Shown in pieces: positions 41,631-52,640 of a DNA stretch of 64,000 nt (positions are counted from its first letter, which is position 1; every line of letters starts with the position of its first letter). Below the pieces are notes generated by a model, which worked only from the letters and a program-made list of their open reading frames with translations, was not told the DNA's origin and searched no databases. Source of the stretch: Linum tenue (taxonomy: Eukaryota > Streptophyta > Magnoliopsida > Malpighiales > Linaceae); assembly GCA_946122785.1 (NCBI GenBank), contig CAMGYJ010000006.1, positions 52,286,066 through 52,350,065 of the forward strand, read 5' to 3'. A program made the position numbers and the translations under genes.

Positions 41631-44265
41631 TCAGCAGAAACATGTTCCATTCTCAACAACCTGCGGACCTAAATACTCAATCCCATCCATTTGTGAATCC
41701 TCGGGCATTTCAACCTCTTCCAACCATCCATACCCTCTGCCTTCCTCTTCTGTCATCAACATTCCCTCTTCCCCTTCCCAATTCCCTGCACACCATTTAA
41801 AAACCTTTCCTTTACTCCAAGTTTCTCAACCAAATGCTTGAATGATAACTATTTTCACAAAGGCAAGCAGAATTCTGAACCTTTTTTAGCCTCACTTACT
41901 GGAGAAGTCTTGGTAAGGGAAATCCCGGTAGTAAGAGCAGTCCCGGCCATCTTCCATGGAATAGGGAGGACCGAGCACGTCGAGCATCGCACAAGGAGTA
42001 ACTGCTACAAACTGATGAATGTTGCCTCCTGTTGTTGGATACAGTACCGACGTATCGCATGGAGCTTGGTAGACCTTATCTGCTACCAACCTCGCCAGCC
42101 TCACTGCCCCAACAAAGCCATAGCACAAAGGTGAGTTGCTCAATTTCAATCACCATGATGTTTCCAGCATTCATCAATTTAAACCAAAAGTAAAAAACAC
42201 ATACTCACGTTTAGAACTCGAAGCCGGCTGGCAGCCAACTAAGTCGTAAGATTTGATGTGGACTTCTCCTAGCAAGAGTTTGCTGAAGACTGTCATTCCT
42301 GGATGGTTGTGGAGTGGGATGACACTACCAGCAGGGAGAAAGAAAATGCACAACTGCATCCAAACGTATATCAATAAGTCCGAGGCAAAACAAAAACAAA
42401 AAAAAATTTATACAGAGTAGCGAATGGATGAGCAGTAATAAGGTTATAGGAAACTCACAGAGAAGTTGGTGCATTTGTAAATGGTGGTGTATTTGACTCT
42501 AGGACGATTAACAGTGCCTTGGACGACTAGAGCATTATTATTATTAGGGTTAAAGAACTGCAACTTGCTGCTTAGGCCAACATCCTCTGGCTGCATATTG
42601 TCTGCCAAACATCACAAAGAGAATAAAACCAAGAATATATGTTTATTTAGTCGGTCAATCAGAAGATAACTGAATTATGAGTAGCATGTTGAAAGTAGTT
42701 TAATACCAGAAATGCCATTACAAGTACAAAGTAGCGCATAGTTTATTAGCCATACTGCTCACTTTGGAAAGATTCTTAGGAGGATCAAAAGGACAAAGAG
42801 AGGTGATTCATTATTTCCCATCCTCCTCATGACTGACTTAGTTAATACATTTTGTCACAATCATAACTAGCTTTATAAATGATTAGCAATAGCCGTTTAA
42901 GGCAAGAATCTGCCCTAACTAACTCTGCTTACGATCAAAACCACACTGTTATATGCTCATAAAGATACTTATTCTCCTTTTTCATTCTGCTATGCACACA
43001 TATTAAACTTATTATCAAATGAAGTAATAGTCTTTGAAGGAGGCCCCCACATCAACATATTAGAGGAAGTAATTAAACCCTAACACAAGGCGAAAAAAAT
43101 GAGGGGCTATGAACATATTAGTATATGTAAGTTAACAAAGCAATAGTCCAAAGTGATGTATTGTGTTGCGCCATATAAAGACACTCCTACTCCTAGTCCC
43201 ACAAAAATCTTCAACAAATTTTCATAGTTTCTGCATGCAAAATCATTTCTTTATAGTATTGTGGTAAGTTTAGGGAGAAAGACTCCTCCACTTTTGACTT
43301 TGGCTTACTGCTAAACAAGATCCTTCCCCTAAGTTGCTGTTCAAAGGAAAGGAAACCCTCGATTTAAATTCCCCATTACAAGGTACACATGGGACCTAGA
43401 TCAGATATGGTACAAATTGAGCAGAGATCATTGGCCTAATCCCATGAATTATGCAACCTTATCTGAGATCTTCAAAATATAGAGAAGTACAATGACAATA
43501 TCATTAAAAAAACGTACCATACCAACTTGATCACGAGTACAGTCAATCGGTACGATACAGCACAAGTATCCCTATTCACTACACACCAAGTGAGAATGAA
43601 TGAAATAATAACCTACCTCACCCCAGGCAAGCTTTCCCATCTAGAGCCTTGGATAGGGGAAAAAGTTTCACAACAGCCACTTATACCAATTTTGGATTCT
43701 GACCCAATAATGGATCATAGTTCATAAGCAAAATCAGGAAAAGCAACGATTCTCAATTTCTTAGATCAACATACATCAGCCTATGTCACCTAACCACCGG
43801 TTCAGAATAAAATCAAGCTCCCAACATCAGCATCTGGTTCACTAACCTACATTGTTAATGCAATCAAGAGATCATGGATTCCCCAAATCTAACAAATCGC
43901 ATCGCTTATCACTGGTCAAACCACCATCCATGCAAACAGTTTAAGGCGACTATTACTATGGCTGTTAAAGTTGACCACGAATGAACGAGAGAATTCGTGA
44001 GAAGCTTACCAAGTATGTGGCACAGTCTATCCACATCAGGTGGCAGAGGAATCGTGCCAGGACCTTTGAACACGTCTTTACAAGACTGGAAGAGATTCTG
44101 GAGCGTCACTGATTTTGAAGAGCCGTGAGGTGGCGATGATGACCTCTTAACCTTCTTCTTACAGCCTCTCCTTCTCTCCACAACTCTCCGCCCCGCATAT
44201 CCAACCCTCTTCACTTGCCTAGCTATGGGGTCGCTCCTCGCCTCTGCTACAGCTTCAATCGTCAT
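41631..44265 (-). CDS. PCO: plant cysteine oxidase (PCO)
   Basis: Five coding exons on the minus strand: 44010-44265, 42459-42601, 42209-42353, 41900-42103, 41631-41785. All introns are GT-AG and the phases close to 300 residues. The start is ATG at 44265 ([13 protein letters not shown]), followed by a basic segment ([16 protein letters not shown]). The dioxygenase cupin has the iron ligands H148 and H150 ([15 protein letters not shown]) and H211 ([10 protein letters not shown]); family blocks [35 protein letters not shown] and [12 protein letters not shown] are all present, with the acidic tail [11 protein letters not shown]. PCOs use O2 to oxidise the N-terminal Cys of ERF-VII transcription factors and similar substrates to the sulfinic acid, marking them for the Arg N-degron pathway, and so act as oxygen sensors in nucleus and cytosol. 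All three ligands are intact, so activity is expected. Which PCO paralogue it is cannot be told without a tree. Confidence 0.94.
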
Positions 44266-45008
44266 TACAGTTGCTAGCTAAAACGGAGGGAAAAAACGGG
44301 TGCTTTCTCCTTCTCCGACAACAAACCCAAATCTCAGAAGTAAAGGGTTGATTGGGAACGCGAAACCCAGAAGGAGGGGGAGATTAAAGACTGCAACTTT
44401 GGAGTGGGTCAAGCTAGTGGGGAATGGAATTCTGGTTAGAGATAGAAGAAACTGGGGATTTTGGCTCTGGAATCGAGAAAAGGGGGTAGGAGGATTGGAA
44501 AATGGATATAACCAAGTTGGAAATGGCGGTGGAAGAAGAATATAAAGGAAGAAGGTAAGGGGGAAACGGCAGGTGATGGAGAACATGGTAATGGGGGGAA
44601 GGACTGTATGGAAGGAATGGCAAAACCAGGGGCCAAACCCAATCCGTATGGAACCAGGGAAACTTTTCTTCTTTGTTTTTGTTTTTAGTTTCTAGTTTTC
44701 CTCTTTTGCTCTGTCGTCATGGGAACAGAGAGACTGAGAGAGTAAACCACCCAAAATATCCAATCCAACCGACGGGCTTCTGTCAGCTGTCCATCTTTCT
44801 CTTTCTCAATTTCTCTCAATTTTTTTTTTTTTTTTTATTTTTGCTTCATTATTTTATTTTGATAGAGTGCCTTGCTCCTGAATTTTGTTTCCTTCGTTTG
44901 ATGTTAAATTGCAAGGTTATTAAAACGGTTTAAGTGTTTAGATCAAATAAGTGGTTTGAGGTTCAATTATTTTATGTGATTCTATCTGTTTGAGTCATTT
45001 TATATTTT
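44266..45008 (-). promoter_or_regulatory. upstream region of the PCO gene
   Basis: The first 350 bases should hold the 5' UTR and core promoter. On the minus strand this stretch is pyrimidine-rich (ttctcc, ttctcttt), with no clear TATA box. A T run of 19 lies near 44820-44838. Nothing else is recognised. Confidence 0.4.
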
Positions 45009-45030
45009 AATATATATATATGGTGAGTTC

Positions 45031-46445
45031 GCCTAAATTACACGTTTGGTCACTCAAATTATATAAATCTTTCATGTTTGTCATTCAAATTACTTTTCTT
45101 TCTCATTCGCTACTAACTATATGAATCGTTTCACCGTTAATCACCGGCCGTGAGACTCATTTAAATTTGTCCTAAGTGGTAGTCAACTATAAATTTGACC
45201 ATTAAGTAGGTGACGTGGAAATTTAGAAAAAAATTAAAAAATATGTATTTTCCGCCTCATCATTGAATAAGTCTATGTGATTTATCATATTAATTATTTG
45301 ATAAAAATTAATAAATTAAAAAAATTAGTTATTAGTGAGGAGAAGCGAGTTGATGTTGTTGGTTCACTTACCCTTCAAATTCCTTCATTCCCTTCCCAAC
45401 CGCTCCACCGCTAATCTCCCCGATCCTTCTCACGGCGAACGCCATCCCGTCTGCGGGCACCGCCTTCTACACGATGCTCCCTTCGCAGCTCGAACCCAGA
45501 AATGCCTGCAATAGCGTCTCCATCTCCGTCTCCCCGTCCACCATCACCAGCTTACCACCTCCGCCGCCCGCGCTACCGCTATTGCTCGCAGGCCTCAGCT
45601 CCTCGTCTCCGTGGACTACTGCGATCTTCCCGATCACTGTTCGAAGAGAAATTAAAAAGGCGATGGAGACCTAGTTTCCATCATATTCTAAATTATTCAA
45701 CCTGGCTATAGTTACTTGGCATAATACAAGAACAATTCATTATATAAGTGGGTGGATATCTGAAAAAGGCATTTTCTTCTGACTCTCTCTTTATCCAATC
45801 AAGGCTGGGATCCATCAGAATGTTTTTTTCTCTGCAGCAAGCGTAAGCATCTCCAACGGCTTCTCGAACAACAGAGCGCTTTTCTCTCGCTTGTCAAGCT
45901 CCGCAGCCTCATCCTTCAAGCTATTTCTCTCGCAGATCGTCCAGAAGGTTTGCTCTTGGTCTGTGTTCATATCAGCTCCAGGAGCGCTTAAAGTAGTTAT
46001 CCGTAGAGACGAGTCTCCAGATGGTGGCAACAGGGTTAAGAGCATTGCTCAGAAGTCAGAACTGTCGCGTATCAGCAAACGTCTCGAAATAGCAGGTGAT
46101 TATTTCCAACCAATACTCGCGAATTAATTACCCAATGGTGAAATTGGATACTTAAATTTTTAAATTTAATTAATTTTTATTAAGTAATTAATATGATAAA
46201 CCATTTAGACAAAGTAGGTGGAACGTTGAGGTGGAAAGATATATTTTTTTTAATATTCACGCTATCTATTTACCGGTCAAACTTTATAGTTGACTACCAC
46301 ATAGGAAAAATTTAACGGAGTCTAACTGTCCATGACTAACGGTGAAACGATTCATAAAGTTAGTGGCGAATAAGAAAAAAAGTAATTTGGGTGGCAAACA
46401 TGAAATATTTGTATAATTTGAGTGACCAAACGTGTAATTTAGCCC
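45031..46445. mobile_element. Pack-MULE-like element with long inverted repeats
   Basis: It is bounded by an exact 9-bp duplication ggtgagttc (45022-45030 and 46446-46454), the length made by Mutator-like elements. The left end CTAAATTACACGTTTGGTCA and the same string on the minus strand at the right end start inverted repeats that can be followed for at least 170 bases (shared TATGAATCGTTTCACCGTTA). The interior (about 45355-46130) is GC-rich, unlike the surroundings, with coding-like frames on both strands. No transposase is present. Confidence 0.8.
45355..46130. pseudogene. GC-rich DNA inside the Pack-MULE-like element, possible captured gene pieces
   Basis: Two coding-like pieces, 45430-45680 and 45815-46100, are separated by AT-rich sequence that could be an intron. 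The first, on the plus strand, reads GTAFYTMLPSQLEPRNACNS and SVSPSTITSLPPPPP. The second is open on both strands (minus SGDSSLRITTLSAPGADMN; plus LSSSAASSFKLFLSQ). I cannot name the parent gene or the coding strand with certainty. Confidence 0.4.
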
Positions 46446-46857
46446 GGTGAGTTCTATGGTATTCAGGGTGAAATCCGTGATACCGCATACCTTGAGTATG
46501 AAAACACTATCCACACCTTGAATTGATTGATCTTTCGGATATGATACTAAACTCTAACCCTTAAAGATCAAAATCTAGGTCTTAATTCTCTCTTATACCC
46601 CAAGATCAATTTTATTACAAAGAATGATCGACGGTTATGATTTGTCCAAATACAGGCAAAAAAGTGAATGCACCATCTTAGGGTATATAGTTTATGTCTT
46701 TATGATTTAGATAGTTAGGACCTAGGGTTCTCTCATTAAGGGTGAGGGTATAGTAATACCCAAAAATCCAGCTAATTCGATGTCTAAATAGCGTTTTCAT
46801 ACTTAAGGTATGTGGTACCCCGAATTTCAATCAAGATACCGCAGAAACCACCATATA

Positions 46858-47480
46858 TATACAAATAAAATAATAATTTAAAATTTAAGGACTAAAATAA
46901 AATTTACTTTACAGGTATATATTAGAAACTAACCTCCTGAAAAAACACCTACATACCCTCATGACCCACCCACCATCTCCTCCCTCTCTGTTCTTCTCTC
47001 TCATCTTAGACCACTAGTTTTGTGGAATTAATTTTGGAGCCAGACTTTGGTCGAAGTGGTAGAGGTTTTGTTAAACTGTTTAGTTATTTCTAGGTCATGG
47101 TCTGATCCACCTCACCGACCCAACCTGTTTCAACTAGACAATTAAGTTCAAAGAGAGTATATGGTTACCATTGGATTGTATTTGGATAATTGGGTGGGCT
47201 TTGGGTATACCACTTTTCTTTCGTACTTGAATTTAGCACTATTCTAATTGCTCTAATTACCGTTCATTATTTTTAGGTGATTCTGACGGTGGTGTGTTAT
47301 GTGGAGTATATTAGGTATTTTAGAAAATTAGAATAAATTAAAATTTTCAATATCTATTTTCTCTCTCCAGAGAGATTTGATGCATAAACAAAATTGTTGA
47401 AAAGGTCCTACTAGTTAAATTATGGTGGTTTTGGTGGGTACAGTAGCTATTTTAAATTTCATGGAGTGATTTAATTGTTA
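46858..47480. other. intergenic, nothing recognised
   Basis: No gene or defined repeat visible. Confidence 0.35.
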
Positions 47481-47489
47481 TTAGTAGTG

Positions 47490-47957
47490 GTTTTTAACAT
47501 ACCGTTTGGTATAAATGAATTCCATAAATTTGAGGAATTCATTTTGAAATAAAAAACTTTTGTGTTTGGTATTTAAAAGAATTCTACGGAATTGAAACAA
47601 GTTATAGCAATTCCGAGGAATTGATATGGAATTTCCAAATGAATTCCACAAGTATTTACTAATTATAATAAAATGACATAATTACCCTCATTTATTAACT
47701 AAATTAATTTTACATATATTATTTGGCGCAAATTTATGCAGTATGAGGAACGTCAACAAGAATTTGATTGCAACGCTAGTAGCATATGTTGGTTATTTGA
47801 TATTTTATGGTTCGATTGTATCAGTACGTTGAGAAGCCACAAAAGGGTTCATCAACGAGATATTATAAAAGAGCTAATGCATAGAATAGAAACACACAAA
47901 AATACTTTTGATAATCTATGTATGGTTCCAAAGGAGTATTTTAATTTAATTCAATTC
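47490..47957 (+). mobile_element. possible PIF/Harbinger fragment
   Basis: The start, tttggtataaatgaattcca, followed by many 'gaattcc' words, looks like the end of Harbinger/Tourist elements. A plus-strand segment at 47840-47955 (RDIIKELMHRIETHKNTFDN then MVPKEYFNLIQ) resembles the N-terminal region of Harbinger transposases, but it has no catalytic residues and is cut at 47957. Weak support. Confidence 0.3.
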
Positions 47958-47960
47958 TAA

Positions 47961-48193
47961 GGGTGTGCAATGGTCCGGTCCAGACCAATCTCAGGAGAAC
48001 CATGGTCCAATAGTGAAAGACATATTAGGATCAAGGACCGAACCAACAGTGCATTTGGTCCGCTTTGGTCAGGTTTATTTTTCTCCAATACTTATAAAAT
48101 TTATGGGACCAATGACCGGACCATATTATATTTGGTTGGTGTAGTTCGGTCAAACTCTCGGTTTCGTCTGATGCAGACTAGGCCGGTGCACAC
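47961..48193. mobile_element. probable small hAT-type MITE
   Basis: The left end AGGGTGTGCAATGGTCCGGT and the right end ggccggtgcacactg form a short inverted repeat around GTGTGCA. The interior repeats 'tttggtc' and 'accgaac' words. No matching 8-bp duplication was found, so the limits are approximate. Confidence 0.35.
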
Positions 48194-48367
48194 TGCTAGC
48201 AGTGACGACGCGAATCTCGGTATCTAGGATTTGATGTCGTTCTCAGGAGCAGAATCACCTTGCGACCAGAATCGTTGACAGTTGGAATCGCTCGACGAAC
48301 TCAAATCTCAATGGTGACGAACTAGAATCTTGGTCGTGACGAAATCAAATCTCCACGAGCCTTCTAC

Positions 48368-48669
48368 TATTGCGGTTACTTAAACCGTGTTAGTATTGGG
48401 CCTTGCTGGGCCTTGTCCGAGTTGTAGTAGGTACGGATACTTGGCCGTACTCGGCTCTTTTCATTAGGGTTTTAACCCTAGTATATCTCTATATAAGACT
48501 TATCTACGAATCATGTCGTAAGCAAGCCGTCAAAATGTAAACCTAATAAGAGATCAGTCGTGAGCTCTTCAGAGCTCACCGTGGATTAGTCATGTTCATG
48601 TCGAACAGGGATACCACGTAAAACTCTTGTGTTCTGTGTTCGTTTCCTTCCGTGTTATCAAATTCTACA
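48368..48669 (+). repeat. left LTR of the short-LTR element
   Basis: Starts tattgcgg (TG mutated to TA) and ends attctaca. A TATATAAG-type box lies at 48491-48498 and the region up to the end is transcribed-leader-like. Confidence 0.85.
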
Positions 48670-48769
48670 TGTTATAAGAATTGTAGATTCAGCTAGTCTT
48701 CCGCACACCAGCAAAGTTCATCCCGCTGGCTTGTTCTCTTCATCAGCGACGTTTATTACGCTGAACATA

Positions 48770-49380
48770 GTTAACATACGTCGCCGTCCTCACTAGCGGC
48801 GGACAAAGCGTTGTCACCAGCATTGTAATCAATTCGTGTCACCACGCCGGAAAGGGAAACGGGCCATGACCAGCATAGCGACGCCATCGATGTTCCCATA
48901 CATAGCCTCATTGACCTGCACCTGTCTCCGCTTTTGAAAGAGCGACGGCGAAGTCCTTCCCGCCGTCGCATCTTGCCGCTTTGTCTCCAGGAGTGCGGAT
49001 GTCCACTCCGGTCTCCACCGCCAACTCCGTATCGTCATTGTCAGCATCGGCAAGACGAGATCTGAGCCTCCGCCATTATCAGACTCGTCTCGTCCGCAAC
49101 ATCACTGTCGTCGAGTTGCTTCCCCGTCGATCGCGTCTCGTCTTCCGTCGTTCCTCCACCTCTAGTGAAAGCTCCGCCGTTGGTACTCCTCTCCTCCTCG
49201 TCAATTTCGAGCCTGCAGATGGCGTTGTCCTCTCGGTTTCATCGCTGGGTGGTTTACTCAAGTTCGATGAAGAAGACGGAAAGTGCAATTGACAAATTGG
49301 AAAGGAGGAGATGGACAAAGGAGGGGCGGTGCTGGAATTGCAAACCCATTTTAGGGTTTCCCAATCTTTAATTGGGCCGA
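48770..49380. other. GC-rich segment inside the short-LTR element, possible transduced gene piece
   Basis: On the plus strand a frame at 48981-49292 reads STPVSTANSVSSLSAS, HYQTRLVRNITVVELL and SSLGGLLKFDEEDGKCN; on the minus strand an overlapping frame covers 49079-49429. Composition and codon-like structure differ from both flanks. The 3' part has 'ttagggtttcccaatc', like the flank of a nuclear gene. I do not recognise the protein. Confidence 0.4.
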
Positions 49381-50066
49381 CAGACACCATAACCAAAAAG
49401 GCATAAAGGTTCCTCTTTCGGGCTGCCATAAATTACATGGGCCGTGTCACAAGTCACTTTTCAACTTCACTCAAGTATTAAGTGTAGCCGAATTGGCCCT
49501 TATGGGCTGCCACATATGTTTTGGTAAGAGTTTCTTGATGGGCTCTTCAATTAAATTTTGGGCCAGCTTTCATTTTTGCAGGCTTTCACCATCAAATTGT
49601 CAAGTATCGATTGAGGCATTCATGTTCCATAAAATGACCGTCCCCCTGGTGTTCAAAAGGTAGTACGATCAGAAAAGTCATCGTCCCGTTGGCATTCACG
49701 ATCCCAGAAATGGTCGTCCCCTCTTCCGGTTCATTATTGGGCACATATCAACCATTCATCGCTTTTCAAGCTGGGCATTCACGATGTTCATGCTCCAGCT
49801 TGAGGGGGAGAATATGAAGTCAAAATACGTCGATCGACTAACTCAGCCATCAGGTCAACCGCGATGTACCAAGTGTGTTCCAGTTCAAGTGACGCGGTCA
49901 ACCGTCTCCGTCATCATGTTGTTTAGAGAGAGTCAGTCATCTCCAATCACCTCGTCTGAGATGTTATTCATCTCGAGTTTTGTGGTTCAACCCATCATGC
50001 TTATTCTTCACATTTACTTCTTCAAGCTCGACATTCTTGTCATTCATGTCTTTGCTTGAGGGGGAG

Positions 50067-50367
50067 TGTTGCGGTTACTTAAACCGTGTTAGTATTGGGT
50101 CTTGTTGGGCCTTGTCCGAGTTGTAGTAGGGACGGACACTTGGCCGTACTCGACTCTTCTCAATAGGGTTTTAACCCTGGTATATCTTTTATAAGACTTA
50201 GCTACGAATCATGTCGTAAGCAAGCCGTCTAAATGTAAACCTAATAAGAGATAAGTCATGAGCTCTTCAGAGCTCGCCGTGGATTACTCATGTTCACGTC
50301 GAACAGGGATACCACGTAAAACTCTCCTGTTCTGGGTTCGTTTCCTTCCAAGTTATCAAATTCTACA
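50067..50367 (+). repeat. right LTR of the short-LTR element
   Basis: Starts tgttgcgg directly after the PPT and ends attctaca. It differs from the left LTR at scattered positions, so the insertion is not recent. Confidence 0.88.
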
Positions 50368-50372
50368 TCTAC

Positions 50373-51057
50373 TATCAAGGCGGAAGATGGAAGCGACGCT
50401 AGAGCGAAATCACTTGACCAGCTAAATCCTTAATGGTATTTTTTGTGGTTTGATAGATTTGATAGAGAGAGGGCAGTCGGAAATTCATTGTGAGTCTAGA
50501 GAGAGGAGGGAAAGAGGTGAGTGGGGGCAATTGTGACGGGGCGATGGGTGGGTAGATAGCTTTTTATATTAGGATTTTGATGCAATATTACTATAGTATC
50601 CTTCAAATAGTTTTGATCGTAGGATGGTTATTTCAATCTAAGGTTGTTATAGAATTTAACATAGTGTGCTAAACCCATAGAGGGTTAGCAACTAATCGTA
50701 TTTCGTATTGTAGTAGTCTATGCATGTGGTGGAGTGGTGTTCAAGCTCTATAGGTTGGGATGCATAGAATAATGCTACATTTATAGGGGTTGGACTCGGG
50801 TTGGAGTCTATTATGCTTGAACGAGACTAATACAGAGTTAGTTCAGAAGGATCTCATGGCTGACAATGGTATTGGCTAATGGTTCTCTTTATTTCTTGCT
50901 TACCATAAACGACGATAGCTGAACTATTATAGGGTAAAACCCCTTTGTGAAAGAAGAAAGTTTCAAACTATGACAAGTATACCAATGGGTGATGTGAAAA
51001 AGGAAGCTTATAAAGATAAGGACACAGTTACTTTGCATGCAAGTAACTATTAACCAC
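50373..51057 (-). other. intergenic DNA and probable copia LTR fragment
   Basis: 50373-50570 continues the sequence interrupted by the short-LTR element. From 51057 leftward the minus strand begins TGTGGTTAATAG directly after a copia 3' end, so at least part of 50880-51057 is likely LTR. The LTR end was not found. Confidence 0.4.
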
Positions 51058-51262
51058 AATACTCCATATCGAGCAGAAGCATGAATATTGAACACGCAAG
51101 ATTGGAAAGAGGATGAGCAAACTGCTCAATACTAAGACCTTTGGTAAATAGGTTGGCTTTTTGATCATGAGTAGCAATCTTGGAGGGAGCTATGTCTCGA
51201 CAAAGAACTCATTCTCGAACAACATAACAAATCATTCGACATGCTTAGTATGCTCGTAAAGG
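51058..51262 (-). pseudogene. copia RNase H C-terminal remnant
   Basis: On the minus strand the end of a copia RNase H can be read: KHVE, ICYVVRE, HDQKANLFTKGLSIEQFAH and CSIFML, with a stop after the VRE motif and a one-base shift near 51250. It joins LTR-like sequence of another family at 51263, so the upstream part is lost. Confidence 0.7.
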
Positions 51263-51345
51263 TTGTGATCGTTCCTTCCTTGTTTGTTGCTCCAAATGTT
51301 CATGCTTGAGGCCTCAATCTTCGCGACCATGATCTGGACACTGAA

Positions 51346-52640
51346 TGTTGTGCATCGACTTATACATTTAAAGCTCGATCACGCAAGCGATCACGCTCAG
51401 AAATAGAATCTAGGAAGTAATGAGTATGATGTTCCATAGAAATTCCAAATCTTTCATGTTCCACTATATGATCTCCAAGAGGTTGCTCCAAAGATGGTGG
51501 TTGATGTGGAAGAGGTTATTTAATGAAAACTTCTTTATGTCGGAATTTACTCCTCTTCTTCCTTGGACAATGGCGGGTGCTAGGAGAGTTGGCGTTCACC
51601 ATGCTTTGGGAATTGTCTCCTTGGACCATGCCCTTATGTTTGTTAGATACCTACAAAAGAAGTGTAGCAAAAAGTACATACAAACACCATCAATCCACTC
51701 ATGATCTACAGTTGAACTTTTAAGATTATCCTTGCAAGCATTTATGCTTTCCCACACTTAAATGAGACAATGTATTCAAAAAGGGATCATAGATGGAGAG
51801 GTATGGTTTAATCAACACAAATGGCTTTCATTCTCCACAAATAAACCTAACTCATTCATGCAAGGTTCATTCATAAGCATACAAGTTTAATTGTAAAGCA
51901 TATGATCAAAGAAAATGAAAGTTATGTGATTGGGGAATTTCTTTGAAACACCTGGTGGGCAAACTTTAAGAACAATGAACATCATGAAAAAAATGATCCA
52001 CCAAGGTCTCCTAGATCACATATAACATTAATAAAGCATAACATCAATCCTATTGTCAAAAGAATTCATGTTGCAGCCTAAGTTACCACAGCTCACCTTG
52101 CACTCAAACACATTTTGACCTAGCTAAGGTACCAAAGTGATGGGAAAATAGAAAATAGTACCTTAGCTCGCTTCCATTTCCTTGCTTGAGGTTTATACTT
52201 TTAGGTTGGCTTCCTCTATCACAACTTCTCGCTTAGATATGATATTAATCCAAGAGATTAAGCAATACTTCAATAATGAAACTTAAAAATGAAGTGAGAT
52301 GAAGTATGGTCAAAGGGTTCAAAAGAGCTTTGGGAACTTGGTTTTTGGGATTTGAACATCCTCGGGGAAGAGAGCACATGAATGATGAGTGGAATTCCCT
52401 TTAAATAGATGCGGGCAAGATCGCGGCCCTGTGTCAAAAGATCTCGGCCCCGATCTTGCCCTATATAGGCAAAGATCAATTGTCACCACACCTAAGGATT
52501 GCAAACATCTAAATGCAACATCATTCACATGATTGAAACTTGGCAATGGATAAGGTTATATCATTCATCATCTAAGCTAATCAATCTCTAACTTTAAAAA
52601 CTTATTCAAAAGAAAAGAGAAAGATACTCAAACCAAAATT
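51346..52640 (-). other. 3' region of the Athila-like element
   Basis: No gene. It includes 'tttcccacacttaaatgaga' (51749-51768), the plus-strand image of the PPT-like block, and 'gatcgcggccctg' (52419-52431), a word shared with the LTRs nearby. Confidence 0.45.

Larger units (their letters stand above)
45009..46857. mobile_element. MITE interrupted by a Pack-MULE-like element
   Basis: The ends tatatatatatggtgagttc (left, 45010-45030) and, on the minus strand, tatatatatggtggtttctg (right, 46837-46857) are inverted repeats that continue inward: gcataccttgagtatgaaaa on the left side and acataccttaagtatgaaaa on the right. Removing the 1415-bp insertion at 45031-46445 leaves about 430 bases with no coding potential. 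TA-rich ends hide any target duplication. Confidence 0.65.
48368..50367 (+). mobile_element. non-autonomous short-LTR retrotransposon with GC-rich cargo
   Basis: It has direct repeats of about 300 bp at 48368-48669 and 50067-50367, a PPT (ttgagggggag, 50056-50066) before the right LTR, and an exact 5-bp duplication tctac (48363-48367 and 50368-50372). The sequence after the left LTR, tgttataagaat, may be a worn tRNA-Met PBS. The 1.4-kb interior has no gag or pol. Its first half (48770-49330) is GC-rich and coding-like; its second half is ordinary retrotransposon 3' sequence, with another 'cttgagggggag' at 49799-49810. It is larger than a classical TRIM and fits a copia-like non-autonomous element. 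Confidence 0.82.

Noticed and set aside
44278..44642. Several minus-strand frames of 68-102 codons upstream of the cysteine oxidase
   Set aside because: Pyrimidine-rich leader/promoter DNA gives Phe/Leu/Pro/Ser-rich frames without domain or splice support; the PCO start at 44265 is downstream.
49784..50059. 91-codon plus-strand frame starting MFMLQLEGENMKSKY
   Set aside because: The start looks like the end of copia pol, but the rest has no domain and the stretch is the 3' part of a non-autonomous element; too weak to call a gene.
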